From: Oscillospiraceae bacterium
Lineage (GTDB): Bacteria; Bacillota; Clostridia; Oscillospirales; Acutalibacteraceae
Direction of reading: 5' to 3'
Length of the DNA: 64,000 nucleotides
NCBI GenBank assembly: GCA_015066595.1
Contig: SVNZ01000005.1
Span: 29,468 to 93,467 of the forward strand
Under the pieces are notes generated by a model, which saw only the letters and a list, made by a program, of their open reading frames with translations, did not search any database and was not told the DNA's origin. Within the stretch, counting starts at the first letter, position 1. Each line of letters opens with the position of its first letter. Below are positions 7,487 to 16,319 of the stretch, piece by piece. Position numbers and translations under genes: made by a program.

Positions 7487-8092
7487 TTACACCTTCTCTA
7501 TTGCATCTATGACTTTCCGGGTTTTTAAAATCAACTCTTCAATCGATGAGTCGTTTATTATAACAAAATCTGATTTTTCAGTATAAAAGCGGTCGCTGTG
7601 CTGAGCCGAAAACCTTCTTTGAATTTCACTTTGTGTGAGCTTATCTCTGCGTACCACACGCTTCATTCTATCATCTTCAAAAGCTATAACAGACACAACT
7701 TTTTCACACAGCTTATCTGAACCGCTTTCAAAAAGAAGCGGGGCGTCGTAGACAATTTTTGTGTAGCCTTTATCAGTATATTCCTTAATTTTTGACTCGA
7801 CCAGTTTTAAAATTGCAGGATGCGTAATAGCGTTGAGCTTGTCAGTGTTTTCTTTTGATACAAAAGCGCGTTGTGCTAAAAGCCTGCGGTTTAATGTACC
7901 GTCATCACATATGATATCTTCACCGAAAACAGACGCTAAATCAGCAAGAGTTTTTGAACCTTTTTCGACAACTTTTCTGGCATACACATCGGCATCGATA
8001 ACCTTGTAAGAGAAATCAGAGAAAACTCCTGCTACTATCGTTTTTCCGCTTCCCATAGGACCGGTCAGTCCAATAACCTTTGCTTTATTCAA
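7487..8092 (-). CDS. coaE: dephospho-CoA kinase
   Basis: The last step of coenzyme A synthesis: ATP-dependent phosphorylation of the 3'-hydroxyl of dephospho-CoA. The 201-aa protein has the P-loop GPMGSGKT near residue 11, DADVYARKVV, the lid region (RVVRRDKLTQSEIQRR) and usual length. The start is taken as TTG at 8092, because GAGGTGA inside the last codons of the upstream gene lies 6 nt before it. A TTG at 8098 would touch the ribosome site. It overlaps the upstream gene by 8 nt, indicating translational coupling. Confidence 0.93.
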   Translation of the reverse strand: MNKAKVIGLTGPMGSGKTIVAGVFSDFSYKVIDADVYARKVVEKGSKTLADLASVFGEDIICDDGTLNRRLLAQRAFVSKENTDKLNAITHPAILKLVESKIKEYTDKGYTKIVYDAPLLFESGSDKLCEKVVSVIAFEDDRMKRVVRRDKLTQSEIQRRFSAQHSDRFYTEKSDFVIINDSSIEELILKTRKVIDAIEKV

Positions 8093-9119
8093 TCTCAATC
8101 ACCTCGAAAGACGCCGCACGGATAAGCCTGTTATACAAAGCCATACCCACGCCTTGCTTTGTCGGGCAGTGAGCATATACTTTTTTTACACCATCTATTG
8201 TATCGACCTTTCGAAGTGCATCAAAAAGCCTTTTTGCCTGTGTTTCTAAATCATCGCTTTTTCCGATAGAAATTGCCTGAGCTTTAAGCTCTGCGACATC
8301 TTCATCATAACAGATAGCACAGACTGTACTGTCTGTTTCGAATTCGCTGTTGACAAACGATATAAACTTGTCACCATCTGAATTTATCAGCACTACTTTA
8401 GCTTTAGGCGAATAGTGCTTGTATTTCATACCTGGTGATGCGGCTTTTTCGCCGTTTTCGAGCTTGAACAACACTGCGTCATCGACGTCTATTTTACCGA
8501 TAACAGCTTCTATCTGCTCTACTGTTACAAGGCCAGGTCTTAATAGTCTTGGAGGGGTTGTAGCAAGGGTGACAACCGTGCTTTCAACACCGACATCACA
8601 CGCTCCACCGTCTACTACTGCATCGATAAAGCTACACAAATCGTTCATAACATGAGTGGCTGTAGTAGGGCTAGGGGAGCCTGAACGGTTTGCTGACGGA
8701 GCTGCGAGCACCGTGCCACTTTCTTTGATGAGCTGTCGTGCAACGCTATGTGAAGGCAAACGGATAGCAACTGTGGGTAGTCCTGCTGAAACTTCATCAG
8801 GTATCCTGTCGGATTTTTTCATAATGATGGTCAGCGGACCCGGCCAAAATGTTTGTGCCAGAATCTGTGCTTCTAAAGGAAACTCACTCACCAAATCAAA
8901 TCGCTCAATGTCACTTATATCGCTGATATGAACGATAAGCGGATTGTCCATCGGTCTGCGTTTTGCAAGAAAAATCTTTTTGACACACTCACCGTTTAAA
9001 GCATCTGCGGCAAGTCCATACACAGTTTCTGTCGGCATAGCAACAACACCGCCATCTTTTATTATTGATGCGGCTTTTTTGATATCATCTTTTGTTGTGC
9101 CCAGTAAGAGTGTATTCAT
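8085..9119 (-). CDS. L-threonylcarbamoyladenylate synthase (Sua5/YwlC type)
   Basis: Makes threonylcarbamoyl-AMP from threonine, bicarbonate and ATP for the t6A37 modification of ANN-reading tRNAs. The 344-aa protein has the YrdC fold at about 10-200 (GGVVAMPTETVYGLAADA, KRRPMDNPL, SANRSGSPSPT, STVV) and the extra C-terminal Sua5 domain (about 220-344), so it is Sua5-type rather than short TsaC. It lies 4 bp downstream of prfA; a weak ribosome site suggests coupled translation. Confidence 0.95.
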   Translation of the reverse strand: MNTLLLGTTKDDIKKAASIIKDGGVVAMPTETVYGLAADALNGECVKKIFLAKRRPMDNPLIVHISDISDIERFDLVSEFPLEAQILAQTFWPGPLTIIMKKSDRIPDEVSAGLPTVAIRLPSHSVARQLIKESGTVLAAPSANRSGSPSPTTATHVMNDLCSFIDAVVDGGACDVGVESTVVTLATTPPRLLRPGLVTVEQIEAVIGKIDVDDAVLFKLENGEKAASPGMKYKHYSPKAKVVLINSDGDKFISFVNSEFETDSTVCAICYDEDVAELKAQAISIGKSDDLETQAKRLFDALRKVDTIDGVKKVYAHCPTKQGVGMALYNRLIRAASFEVIEIE

Positions 9120-9123
9120 GACT

Positions 9124-10200
9124 TTACTTTTCCATACTTTCTTTAAGTTGTTCTGCTCGTTGAGCAGTGATAAGTGCCTCGATTACTTCGTCAAGATTAC
9201 CGTTTAAAATATCGTCGAGTTTATAAAGAGTCAGACCGATTCTGTGGTCGGTAAGACGACTTTGCGGGAAGTTGTAGGTACGGATTTTTTCTGATCGGTC
9301 ACCCGAACCTACTTGGGATTTTCTATCCTGTGCGATTTCTGCGCTCTGCTTATCTTGCTCGACTTTCAAGAGTCGGCTTTTTAAGACTTTAAGCGCCTTG
9401 TCTTTGTTTTTATACTGGCTACGCTCGTCCTGACACTCGACCACCATACCTGTCGGCAAGTGAGTAATACGGATAGCTGAAGATGTTTTGTTGATATGCT
9501 GACCACCTGCACCTGAAGAACGGAAAGTATCAATCTGCAAATCGTTAGGATTGATATCGATTTCGACATCGTCTGCTTCAGGGAGCACTGCTACTGTTGC
9601 GGCTGAAGTGTGGATTCTGCCACCGCTTTCGGTCTGTGGTACACGCTGAACTCTGTGTGTGCCTGACTCGAACTTAAAGCGTGAATATGCACCGTCACCG
9701 TTAATCATAAAGGAGATTTCCTTGTATCCGCCGAGCTCGGTTTCGTTAGCGTTAAGAATCTCGACTGAAAAGCCTTTTTTCTCTGCGTACATTGTGTACA
9801 TTCTAAAAAGATCACTTGCAAAAAGTGAAGACTCTTCGCCACCTGTACCGCCTCTGATTTCAACTATTACGTTGCGATCATCGTTGGGGTCTTTCGGAAG
9901 CAGTAAGATTTTTAGCTCTTCTTCTATAAGTGGTAGCTTCTCTTTATTTTCGTTAAGCTCAAGCTGTGCAAGGCTTTTGAGCTCTTCATCACAGGATGCA
10001 TCTTCAAGCAAAGACAGTGCATCGTCGATAGTTTCCTTAGTTGCTTTATATTCTCTGTACTTTTCAACTATCGGCGTGATGCCCGAGAGCTCTTTGTTCA
10101 CTTCACGAAACTGTACAGGGTCAGCCGCCACATCAGGCTCATAAAGTCTTTTGTTGAGCTCTTCATATCTTTTATCAAAAATTTCTAATTTATCAAACAT
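9124..10200 (-). CDS. prfA: peptide chain release factor 1
   Basis: Recognises UAA and UAG stop codons and triggers peptide release. The 358-aa protein has standard RF1 length, the codon-recognition region ([14 protein letters not shown]), the catalytic [15 protein letters not shown] loop whose GGQ glutamine is methylated in other bacteria, and a basic C-terminal helix. TGAGGA lies before the ATG. It sits 9 bp after the DUF951 gene. The prfA-sua5 pairing is conserved in Firmicutes; prmC is absent from between them here. Confidence 0.97.
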   Translation of the reverse strand: MFDKLEIFDKRYEELNKRLYEPDVAADPVQFREVNKELSGITPIVEKYREYKATKETIDDALSLLEDASCDEELKSLAQLELNENKEKLPLIEEELKILLLPKDPNDDRNVIVEIRGGTGGEESSLFASDLFRMYTMYAEKKGFSVEILNANETELGGYKEISFMINGDGAYSRFKFESGTHRVQRVPQTESGGRIHTSAATVAVLPEADDVEIDINPNDLQIDTFRSSGAGGQHINKTSSAIRITHLPTGMVVECQDERSQYKNKDKALKVLKSRLLKVEQDKQSAEIAQDRKSQVGSGDRSEKIRTYNFPQSRLTDHRIGLTLYKLDDILNGNLDEVIEALITAQRAEQLKESMEK

Positions 10201-10209
10201 AGTTTATCC

Positions 10210-10395
10210 TCAAGACTCAGCTGGTATGATTTTTTTAATATTTTTTTCGACCTTTTTTCGTGGCACCATGACCTCGTGCGAGCACTTAGTGCACTTTATT
10301 TTAAAATCCATTCCGACACGTGTGACCAAAAACTCGTTACACCCGCATGGATGAGGCTTTTTCATTATCAATTTGTCAGACACTTTAACGTCCAT
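10210..10395 (-). CDS. DUF951 family small protein
   Basis: A 61-aa protein. The start at 10395 gives a compact protein (MDVKVSDKLIMKKPHPCGC...) with four cysteines in C-G-C and CTKC pairs, suggesting a small zinc ribbon, followed by a basic tail. It matches the DUF951 (YyzM-like) family, widespread in Firmicutes and often predicted to bind nucleic acid; the function is unproven. It heads the transcript that continues into prfA, sua5, coaE, the transglycosylase and the aminopeptidase. Confidence 0.85.
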   Translation of the reverse strand: MDVKVSDKLIMKKPHPCGCNEFLVTRVGMDFKIKCTKCSHEVMVPRKKVEKNIKKIIPAES

Positions 10396-10430
10396 ATAAA
10401 GAACCTTTCCCGCATTATTATTCACATTAC

Positions 10431-10459
10431 ATAATAGCACAATATTATAAAAATAGCAA
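10431..10459 (-). promoter_or_regulatory. promoter of the DUF951-prfA-sua5-coaE operon
   Basis: Minus strand TTGCTA (10459-10454), 17-bp spacer, TATTAT (10436-10431). It abuts the hflX terminator. Confidence 0.65.
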
Positions 10460-10486
10460 GGCGGCACACGTTTTTGTGCACCGCCG
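10459..10486 (-). terminator. intrinsic terminator of hflX
   Basis: Minus-strand stem GGCGGTGCAC/GTGTGCCGCC (two G-U pairs) with a T-containing tail, 15 bp after the hflX stop. Confidence 0.65.
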
Positions 10487-10500
10487 TTTTTACACAGAAT

Positions 10501-11748
10501 TTATTCAATTACATATTCTCTGAGTCGACCGTACGTTGCTTCGTCGATGACCGCTTCAACAAGCACTCCGTGCTCGGTGTATTCTTCGCTGTTGATAGTT
10601 GAAGTAGTGCGCAGTGATGCCGCAAGACCTGCTTTGTCAAAAGGAAATAACAACTTGACCGCTTTTACTCTCAATGGCAGGTTATCTTCTATCGCTTTTA
10701 ACAGCTCATCGATACCGCTACCGTGCTTTGCGCTGATTTTTACAGCGTTACTAATACGCATGATTTCCATATCATCAGTGAGCAAATCACACTTGTTGAG
10801 CACAGGTACGATAGGCGTGTCGATACAACCTAAACTCACGAGAAGTTTTTCGGTTACATCAAGGTGAAGTGCTGCTTCTTCAGAGCTAGCGTCACAGACA
10901 TTCAGAATAATGTCCGCAAGTGCCGCTTCTTCGAGCGTTGATTTGAACGCTTCGACCAGATGGTGAGGCAGGCGTCGTACAAGCCCAACGGTGTCTATCA
11001 TCATAACAGAAACTCCGTTAGGGAGTTTCAGCGCACGAGAAGTTGGATCAAGGGTTGCAAAAAGCTTGTCCTGTGCGAGTACTCCTGCTTGCGTTAAGAA
11101 GTTCATCAGTGTTGATTTTCCTGCATTTGTGTAGCCGACTATCGCTACTGTGATGACATTGTCCTTTTTTCTTCTGCGTCTAAGCTGTAGTCTGTGCTGT
11201 TCGACTTCTTTGAGCTGGGCTTTGAGTGTTTCCATTCTGCGACGGATATGACGCTTGTCGGTCTCAAGCTTTGTTTCACCAGGACCACGAGTACCGATAC
11301 CACCGCCGAGTCGTGACATCTCGATACCTTTACCGGTTAGTCGGGGGAGCATATATTTAAGCTGTGCAAGCTCAACTTGGAGCTTACCTTCCTTTGACTT
11401 TGCACGCTGAGCAAAAATATCGAGTATCAGCATAGTGCGATCAATGACTCGCACGTCAGTTGCAGATTCGATATTACGAATCTGCACAGGTGACAGCTCT
11501 AGGTCAAAAATGAGAAGTTCGATTTCTTCTACCTTGCAGACTTCGGTTATTTCAATAAGCTTTCCGCTACCAACACAAGTACCTGGTTCCAAATGGCTGA
11601 GTTTTTGTTCAATGCTGAGTAGTGGATCTGCACCCGCACTTTTTGCAAGCTCAAAAAGTTCTAAAAGTGATGACTGTGCATCAAAATCACCTGTATCAAC
11701 GCTGACAAGCAGTGCACGCGTTGGTTTTATTTCCAATGTGTTTTCCAT
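10501..11748 (-). CDS. hflX: ribosome-associated GTPase HflX
   Basis: A GTPase that binds the 50S subunit and, in other bacteria, splits stalled 70S ribosomes under heat or antibiotic stress. The 415-aa protein has an N-terminal HflX domain (about 1-190) with the conserved RLGGGIGTRGPGETKLE linker and a G domain with GYTNAGKST (G1), DTVGLVRRLP (G3) and NKCD (G4). The ATG at 11748 has GGAG 7 nt upstream; an in-frame TTG at 11760 lies inside that site. It is monocistronic with its own promoter and terminator. Confidence 0.95.
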   Translation of the reverse strand: MENTLEIKPTRALLVSVDTGDFDAQSSLLELFELAKSAGADPLLSIEQKLSHLEPGTCVGSGKLIEITEVCKVEEIELLIFDLELSPVQIRNIESATDVRVIDRTMLILDIFAQRAKSKEGKLQVELAQLKYMLPRLTGKGIEMSRLGGGIGTRGPGETKLETDKRHIRRRMETLKAQLKEVEQHRLQLRRRRKKDNVITVAIVGYTNAGKSTLMNFLTQAGVLAQDKLFATLDPTSRALKLPNGVSVMMIDTVGLVRRLPHHLVEAFKSTLEEAALADIILNVCDASSEEAALHLDVTEKLLVSLGCIDTPIVPVLNKCDLLTDDMEIMRISNAVKISAKHGSGIDELLKAIEDNLPLRVKAVKLLFPFDKAGLAASLRTTSTINSEEYTEHGVLVEAVIDEATYGRLREYVIE

Positions 11749-11776
11749 AATAATCTCCAAAATCTTTTATGTGCTT

Positions 11777-11804
11777 AGTATAGCCTAAGTTTTTTACTTT
11801 GTAA
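11777..11804 (-). promoter_or_regulatory. promoter of hflX
   Basis: Minus strand TTACAA (11804-11799), 16-bp spacer, TATACT (11782-11777). Confidence 0.6.
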
Positions 11805-11850
11805 ATATTCAAAACCTCACTAAATCTCTTCACAATTTTTGCTTTTATTT

Positions 11851-11877
11851 TTGACAAATATATAGTATAATGATAAA
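11851..11877 (+). promoter_or_regulatory. probable promoter region of proBA
   Basis: TTGACA at 11851-11856. TATAAT at 11866-11871 is too close to pair with it; GATAAA at 11872-11877 gives a 15-bp spacer. Alternatively TATAAT pairs with a poor -35 further up. The exact promoter is uncertain. Confidence 0.4.
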
Positions 11878-11922
11878 TGGTGAAATTTGAGCTGTCAAAA
11901 TACAGCAAAAAAAGAGGTTATT

Positions 11923-12711
11923 ATGGATAAAAAACGTATTGTAGTAAAGGTCGGTACATCCACCCTTACATATGAAAACGGAAAGATAAATTTAAGAAGG
12001 GTTGACACACTGTGCAAGGTGCTGTCCGACCTTAGAAACTTCGGTCACGATGTCGTGCTTGTATCTTCAGGTGCTATCGGAGTAGGAGTCGGCAAACTGG
12101 GACTTTTACAGCGTCCGACTTCAACCAGAGAAAAACAGGCGCTCGCCGCTGTTGGTCAGTGCGAGTTGATGTTTATGTATGATAAGTTTTTTTCTGAGTA
12201 CAACAACACAGTTGCACAAGTACTTTTGACAAAATACTCTGTGGACACTGACCACAAAAAAGAAAACGTACTCAACACCTTCAACACACTTTTAAAAATG
12301 GGCATCATCCCTATCGTCAACGAAAACGATACCGTTGCTATCGACGAATTAGAGGGCAACAACTTCGGCGATAACGATATGCTTTCTGCTATTGTAGCAA
12401 GTCTTATCAATGCCGATACTCTTATCATTCTTACAGACATCGACGGGCTCTATACTGACAACCCACGCACTAACCCAAAGGCTTTGCACATCGATGTGGT
12501 CGAAAACATCACAGACGAAATCATGCATATGGCACACGGTACAGGAAGTAACAGAGGCACAGGTGGTATGGCTACAAAACTTTGTGCTGCACAACACGTA
12601 ACCAAATCAGGTATCGACTGTATTGTATTAAACGGTGAAAACCCCACAATACTCTACGATGTTTTTGATAAAGAAAACAAACCCGGCACACTTTTTAAAG
12701 GACAAAGGTGA
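11923..12711 (+). CDS. proB: glutamate 5-kinase
   Basis: The first step of proline synthesis: ATP-dependent formation of gamma-glutamyl phosphate. The 262-aa protein has the amino acid kinase fold (VVKVGTSTLT at the N-terminus, VSSGAIGVGVGKL, NENDTVA, FGDNDMLSA, GTGGMATKL). It lacks the C-terminal PUA domain of the E. coli enzyme, as in many Firmicutes. The ATG at 11923 follows AAGAGG. It lies four bases before proA, so the two steps are coupled. Confidence 0.96.
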   Translation: MDKKRIVVKVGTSTLTYENGKINLRRVDTLCKVLSDLRNFGHDVVLVSSGAIGVGVGKLGLLQRPTSTREKQALAAVGQCELMFMYDKFFSEYNNTVAQVLLTKYSVDTDHKKENVLNTFNTLLKMGIIPIVNENDTVAIDELEGNNFGDNDMLSAIVASLINADTLIILTDIDGLYTDNPRTNPKALHIDVVENITDEIMHMAHGTGSNRGTGGMATKLCAAQHVTKSGIDCIVLNGENPTILYDVFDKENKPGTLFKGQR

Positions 12712-12715
12712 TAAC

Positions 12716-13963
12716 ATGTTAAGTGTAAGAGAACTTGGAAAAAACGCAAAAGTTGCGTCTAAAATACTTTCTGTTGCAAAGAAAGAGAAAAACGAAGCTC
12801 TTGAGAACATCGCACAAGCGTTAGTCAGTAACGCTGATTTTATCATCAAGGCTAATGACATAGACATTAAAAACGCAAAGGATAATGGTCTGTCAGATGC
12901 TATGATAGACAGACTCTCTCTTACAAAAGAGCGAATTGATTCTATAGCTCAGGGTGTTAAAGAAATCATCGCTATGCCTGACCCTGTGGGCAAGGTGCTT
13001 TCTGGCAACACTCTTTCAAACGGACTTAATATCACAAAAGTCACTGTGCCGCTGGGCGTTATCGGCATCATTTTTGAGTCACGCCCAAACGTTACTGCTG
13101 ACGCAGCTGCACTTTGCTTAAAGGCAGGCAACTGCGTTGTGCTTCGTGGTGGAAAAGAAGCTATCAACTCTAACAAGGCTATTGTAGAGGTTATGCGAGA
13201 TGCTGTATATAAGGCAGGTCTGCCAAAAGACTGCATCAATTTGATTGAAGACACATCACGCCAGAGCTCAATCGAGCTTATGGAGCTTTCTGACTATCTT
13301 GATGTTCTTATTCCTCGTGGTGGTGCAGGGCTCATCAAAGCTGTTGTCGAAAACGCAAAAGTCCCTGTTATTGAAACAGGCGTGGGCAACTGCCACGCAT
13401 ATGTCGATGAGATTGCTGACATAGCTATGGCATCAGACATAGTGTATAACGCAAAAACCTCACGTGTATCCGTGTGCAATGCACTCGAAACACTTTTAGT
13501 ACATGAAAAAATAGCAGACAAAGCTTTGCCTGCTATCTATGATAAACTGAGTGAGAAAAATGTAGAAATCCGTGGCTGTGAAAAGACCATAGCTATACTT
13601 AGCGATAAAGCGAAACCTGCCACTGAAGATGACTACAGCACAGAGTTTTTAGACTACATCCTCGCTGTAAAAATCGTTGACTCTATCGACTCTGCACTTG
13701 AGCATATTTCAAATTATTCAAGCGGTCACAGCGAAGTTATCATCACTAACGATTTTAGAAACGCAGAAAAGTTCCTCAATCACGTGGACTCTTCTGCTGT
13801 ATATGTGAACGCATCAACCCGCTTTACTGACGGTGGCCAGTTCGGCTTAGGGGCGGAAATCGGAATTTCAACCCAGAAGCTCCACGCTCGTGGACCGATG
13901 GGACTCGAAAACCTGACCAGCACAAAATACATCATCCGAGGTCAAGGTCAGACTAGAGTATAA
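12716..13963 (+). CDS. proA: gamma-glutamyl phosphate reductase
   Basis: The second step of proline synthesis: NADPH reduction of gamma-glutamyl phosphate to glutamate 5-semialdehyde. The 415-aa protein belongs to the aldehyde dehydrogenase superfamily, with FESRPNVTADAAALCLKAGN, LIPRGGAGLI, VGNCHAYVD, the catalytic-Cys region KTSRVSVCNALET and GLGAEIGISTQKLHARGPMG. The ATG at 12716 is chosen because it starts at the conserved N-terminus; the frame open from 12635 lies inside proB. Its stop overlaps the convergent gene ending at 13953 by 11 bp. Confidence 0.96.
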   Translation: MLSVRELGKNAKVASKILSVAKKEKNEALENIAQALVSNADFIIKANDIDIKNAKDNGLSDAMIDRLSLTKERIDSIAQGVKEIIAMPDPVGKVLSGNTLSNGLNITKVTVPLGVIGIIFESRPNVTADAAALCLKAGNCVVLRGGKEAINSNKAIVEVMRDAVYKAGLPKDCINLIEDTSRQSSIELMELSDYLDVLIPRGGAGLIKAVVENAKVPVIETGVGNCHAYVDEIADIAMASDIVYNAKTSRVSVCNALETLLVHEKIADKALPAIYDKLSEKNVEIRGCEKTIAILSDKAKPATEDDYSTEFLDYILAVKIVDSIDSALEHISNYSSGHSEVIITNDFRNAEKFLNHVDSSAVYVNASTRFTDGGQFGLGAEIGISTQKLHARGPMGLENLTSTKYIIRGQGQTRV

Positions 13964-14252
13964 GATACATCAACGCTAAAACAAGCGTAGTATCAGCCTT
14001 TTCGCTGATGAGCAAAACTATGAGCAAAAGGATAAGGCTCTTCTCTTTGTCTTTCAAAAAGATGTCTAAGAAATTTTCACTTTTTTTAGTATGTACTTCT
14101 TCTTTTGCCTGTTTTTCTTGATGATGAAATTCGGGTATAGTATCCGCCTGCTGTACTACTCTTTGATTTTTGCTCTGAGTGTTTTGGGGTTGTGCCTTTG
14201 AGTACATCTGCTTCAGGCGTTCCATAGCTTCATTTTGCATACTGTCAGGCAT
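13953..14252 (-). CDS. small membrane-anchored protein of an unknown three-gene operon
   Basis: A 99-aa protein with a long hydrophilic, Gln/Lys-rich N-terminal part (residues 1-70) and a C-terminal hydrophobic stretch (about 71-99, KSLILLLIVLLISEKADTT then VLALMYLIL) able to form one or two membrane helices. GGAGG lies 6 nt before the ATG. It is third in a tandem set with 14265 and 14654 and overlaps the proA end by 11 bp tail to tail. The family is not recognised; a tail-anchored protein is the simplest reading. Confidence 0.7.
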   Translation of the reverse strand: MPDSMQNEAMERLKQMYSKAQPQNTQSKNQRVVQQADTIPEFHHQEKQAKEEVHTKKSENFLDIFLKDKEKSLILLLIVLLISEKADTTLVLALMYLIL

Positions 14253-14264
14253 ATAAACCTCCGA

Positions 14265-14654
14265 CTAAAAAAGTGAATCAAGTATATTGAAATCTTTGAG
14301 TAGTGGTAAAAGCTTCATCATTTTTAAAAGCTTTGATGCTTCATCGAGCTTTTTTTGACGCTTTTGTGACAAAAACGGTCTGAGAGCAAAGAGCAGGCGA
14401 GTCGTGTCGTCTTCTTTGCTGATGCTACTAATCATCGGTGCAACTTTTGTAAAAAGCGACAACATATCTGGTGATGTGCCACCCATCATATTTGACAGCA
14501 TATTACCTGCAGAGCCGATATCATTATTTACTTCATTTTTTACACTTTCTTTTTCGGTGTTGTTTAGGCCGAGCATCTCCCCAAGCCCTTGTAGCTGTTG
14601 TAGTGCTTGGGGGTCACTCAGAATCTCGCCTATTTTTTGTGATAAATCGTCCAT
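14265..14654 (-). CDS. unknown helical protein, second of three-gene operon
   Basis: A 129-aa predicted all-helical protein without signal peptide or membrane segment. Its N-terminus (IGEILSDPQALQQLQGLGEML) resembles the C-terminal half of the upstream protein (ISAILSDPEESRKVL), so the two may share a helical repeat. The C-terminal half is leucine/lysine rich (SKLLKMMKLLPLLKDF). The start overlaps the previous stop by one base (TGATG). No function can be assigned. Confidence 0.7.
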   Translation of the reverse strand: MDDLSQKIGEILSDPQALQQLQGLGEMLGLNNTEKESVKNEVNNDIGSAGNMLSNMMGGTSPDMLSLFTKVAPMISSISKEDDTTRLLFALRPFLSQKRQKKLDEASKLLKMMKLLPLLKDFNILDSLF

Positions 14655-14887
14655 CAGCCCATAAGCTTTTTGATCAAAGCCTGTGCCTGTGGGGATGAGA
14701 GTACTTTTCTTGACTCTTCAGGGTCAGAGAGTATTGCACTTATTTTTTGTGCCTGCTTCTGGTCCATATTCTTCAGCACTTTGTCAAGGTTACCCTTTTG
14801 CAGTGCATCTTTCACCTGAGAACTGTCTGCATTCAGCCTTTGTGACAGCTGATTTATGAGTGAATTGATTTGCTCATTATTTGCCAT
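14654..14887 (-). CDS. unknown 77-aa helical protein, first of three-gene operon
   Basis: A small soluble, charged, helical protein (MANNEQINSLINQLSQRLN...). The ATG at 14887 has GAGGTG 6 nt upstream; an in-frame GTG at 14896 overlaps that site. It contains ILSDPEESRKVLSSPQ, similar to the start of the next protein. Its family is not recognised. Confidence 0.7.
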   Translation of the reverse strand: MANNEQINSLINQLSQRLNADSSQVKDALQKGNLDKVLKNMDQKQAQKISAILSDPEESRKVLSSPQAQALIKKLMG

Positions 14888-14944
14888 ATATAACACCTCG
14901 ATAATATACTATGCAAAGAACGAAACTTTATGTCAGGAGTTTTT

Positions 14945-15412
14945 ATGAGAATTTTAGTTACATCAGATACCCACGGTGATTTTCACTCGCTAAAACAAGC
15001 GATTGATGAGCAAAGAAACGCCGACATCATCATTCACTGCGGTGACAGTCGTGGGGAGCTCGATGATATCAGAACACTGTATCCAGACAAAGCTTTTTAT
15101 GCAGTAAAAGGCAACTGTGACTTTGGTTCAATGCTCAAAGCTGAAGAAACCATCGTGGTAGAAGGCAAAAAGATATTCATCACTCACGGTCATCTGTATA
15201 ACGCAAAAATGACGTTGTATCCTTTGTGCCTAAAAGCAAGAGAAGAAAAAGCCGACATCGTTGTGTTTGGTCATACTCACAACGCTTTGTGTGAATATGA
15301 CGACGGGCTGTATATTTTAAACCCGGGCTCACTGCACGGATACAACGCAAGCTATGCGTATATTGATGTGACAGACAAGGGTATTATGACAAATATAGTC
15401 AAATTAAAATAA
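14945..15412 (+). CDS. YfcE/MJ0936-type metallophosphoesterase
   Basis: A cytoplasmic phosphodiesterase of the calcineurin-like superfamily with two metal ions. The 155-aa protein has SDTHGD, HCGDSRGE, VKGNCDFG, THGHLYN and FGHTHNA in the standard order. The ATG at 14945 is chosen because AGGAG lies 5 nt upstream; the ATG at 14930 lacks a site. The natural substrate is not predictable. In several Firmicutes the gene neighbours rph/rdgB, which are absent here. Confidence 0.92.
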   Translation: MRILVTSDTHGDFHSLKQAIDEQRNADIIIHCGDSRGELDDIRTLYPDKAFYAVKGNCDFGSMLKAEETIVVEGKKIFITHGHLYNAKMTLYPLCLKAREEKADIVVFGHTHNALCEYDDGLYILNPGSLHGYNASYAYIDVTDKGIMTNIVKLK

Positions 15413-15415
15413 ATA

Positions 15416-15444
15416 TAGATTTTCGCTTTATTTTATGCTATACT
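15416..15444 (+). promoter_or_regulatory. promoter of holB-ricT (extended -10)
   Basis: TGCTATACT gives an extended -10 element at 15436-15444, with only a weak -35 at 15416. The start codon is 29 bp downstream. Confidence 0.5.
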
Positions 15445-15473
15445 TAATTGATATTTAAAAAGGAGGTTGCACG

Positions 15474-16319
15474 ATGGCTGATACTGAGAATAACGTAGCT
15501 ACAATATTTTCTGGCTTAATAAGCAGCGGTCGTGTGCCTCACGCTGTGCTAATAGAGGGTGATGAAGGCGCACAACGAGACGAAGCTGTGAAGTACCTCT
15601 CTCGCTATGCTGTGTGTTCAGGTGAGAATCGTCCGTGTGGCACGTGCAAAAACTGCATCAAAGCGTTTATCGGTGGTCATCCTGACATCTACACTCCAAA
15701 GCTTTCAGGCAAAACAAATATCATCAGCGTTGATGCTGTGCGTGAGCTCATCAAAGACGCAAGCATCATCCCAAACGAAGCAAACACAAAGGTTTTTATA
15801 CTAAACGATATCGACAAATGTATGTCCGATATATCGCAGAACGCTTTTTTAAAAATACTGGAAGAACCTCCACAGAGCACGCTGTTCATTCTGACAGCCC
15901 AGAAATCAAAGCGACTGCTTTCTACCATACTTTCACGAGTTCAGGTCTTTTCGCTGAACAGCAAAAGTGAAACAAACGAAGAAACTGACTCACTTGCAAA
16001 AGATATCATCACTGGGATACTCAGTCCCAGCGAGATAAAGCTTCTCTATGCAACTGCAAAGATAAATTCCAGAGATGTTTTCAAATCTGTTCTACCTGTT
16101 GTTTCGGAGTATCTAAGACTGGGACTCAACAAATCTGTGGGTAGCGACACAGATAACGATATTGCTAATGCTATCGCAAAAAAACTAACTAAATCAAAAA
16201 TCATGGCTTTGATAGAGCTTTCTTCAAAAGCTATCATAAAAGCAGACCGCAACGTCAACATGAATTTGCTGTGCACTTGGCTTTGCGGAGAATATAGGAG
16301 GATTTCATGGCTCAGGTAA
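15474..16319 (+). CDS. holB: DNA polymerase III delta' subunit
   Basis: Clamp-loader subunit of the replicative polymerase. The 281-aa protein has the AAA+ delta' layout: a degenerate P-loop (EGDEGAQRDEAV, no GK[ST]), a four-cysteine zinc module (CSGENRPCGTCKNC), DIDKCMSDISQNAFLKILEEPP and the sensor-like LLSTILSRVQ. AAAGGAGG lies before the ATG. It overlaps ricT by 13 bp. The order holB-ricT...trmN6-rsmI matches the Bacillus subtilis yaaT-yabB-yabC region. Confidence 0.94.
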   Translation: MADTENNVATIFSGLISSGRVPHAVLIEGDEGAQRDEAVKYLSRYAVCSGENRPCGTCKNCIKAFIGGHPDIYTPKLSGKTNIISVDAVRELIKDASIIPNEANTKVFILNDIDKCMSDISQNAFLKILEEPPQSTLFILTAQKSKRLLSTILSRVQVFSLNSKSETNEETDSLAKDIITGILSPSEIKLLYATAKINSRDVFKSVLPVVSEYLRLGLNKSVGSDTDNDIANAIAKKLTKSKIMALIELSSKAIIKADRNVNMNLLCTWLCGEYRRISWLR

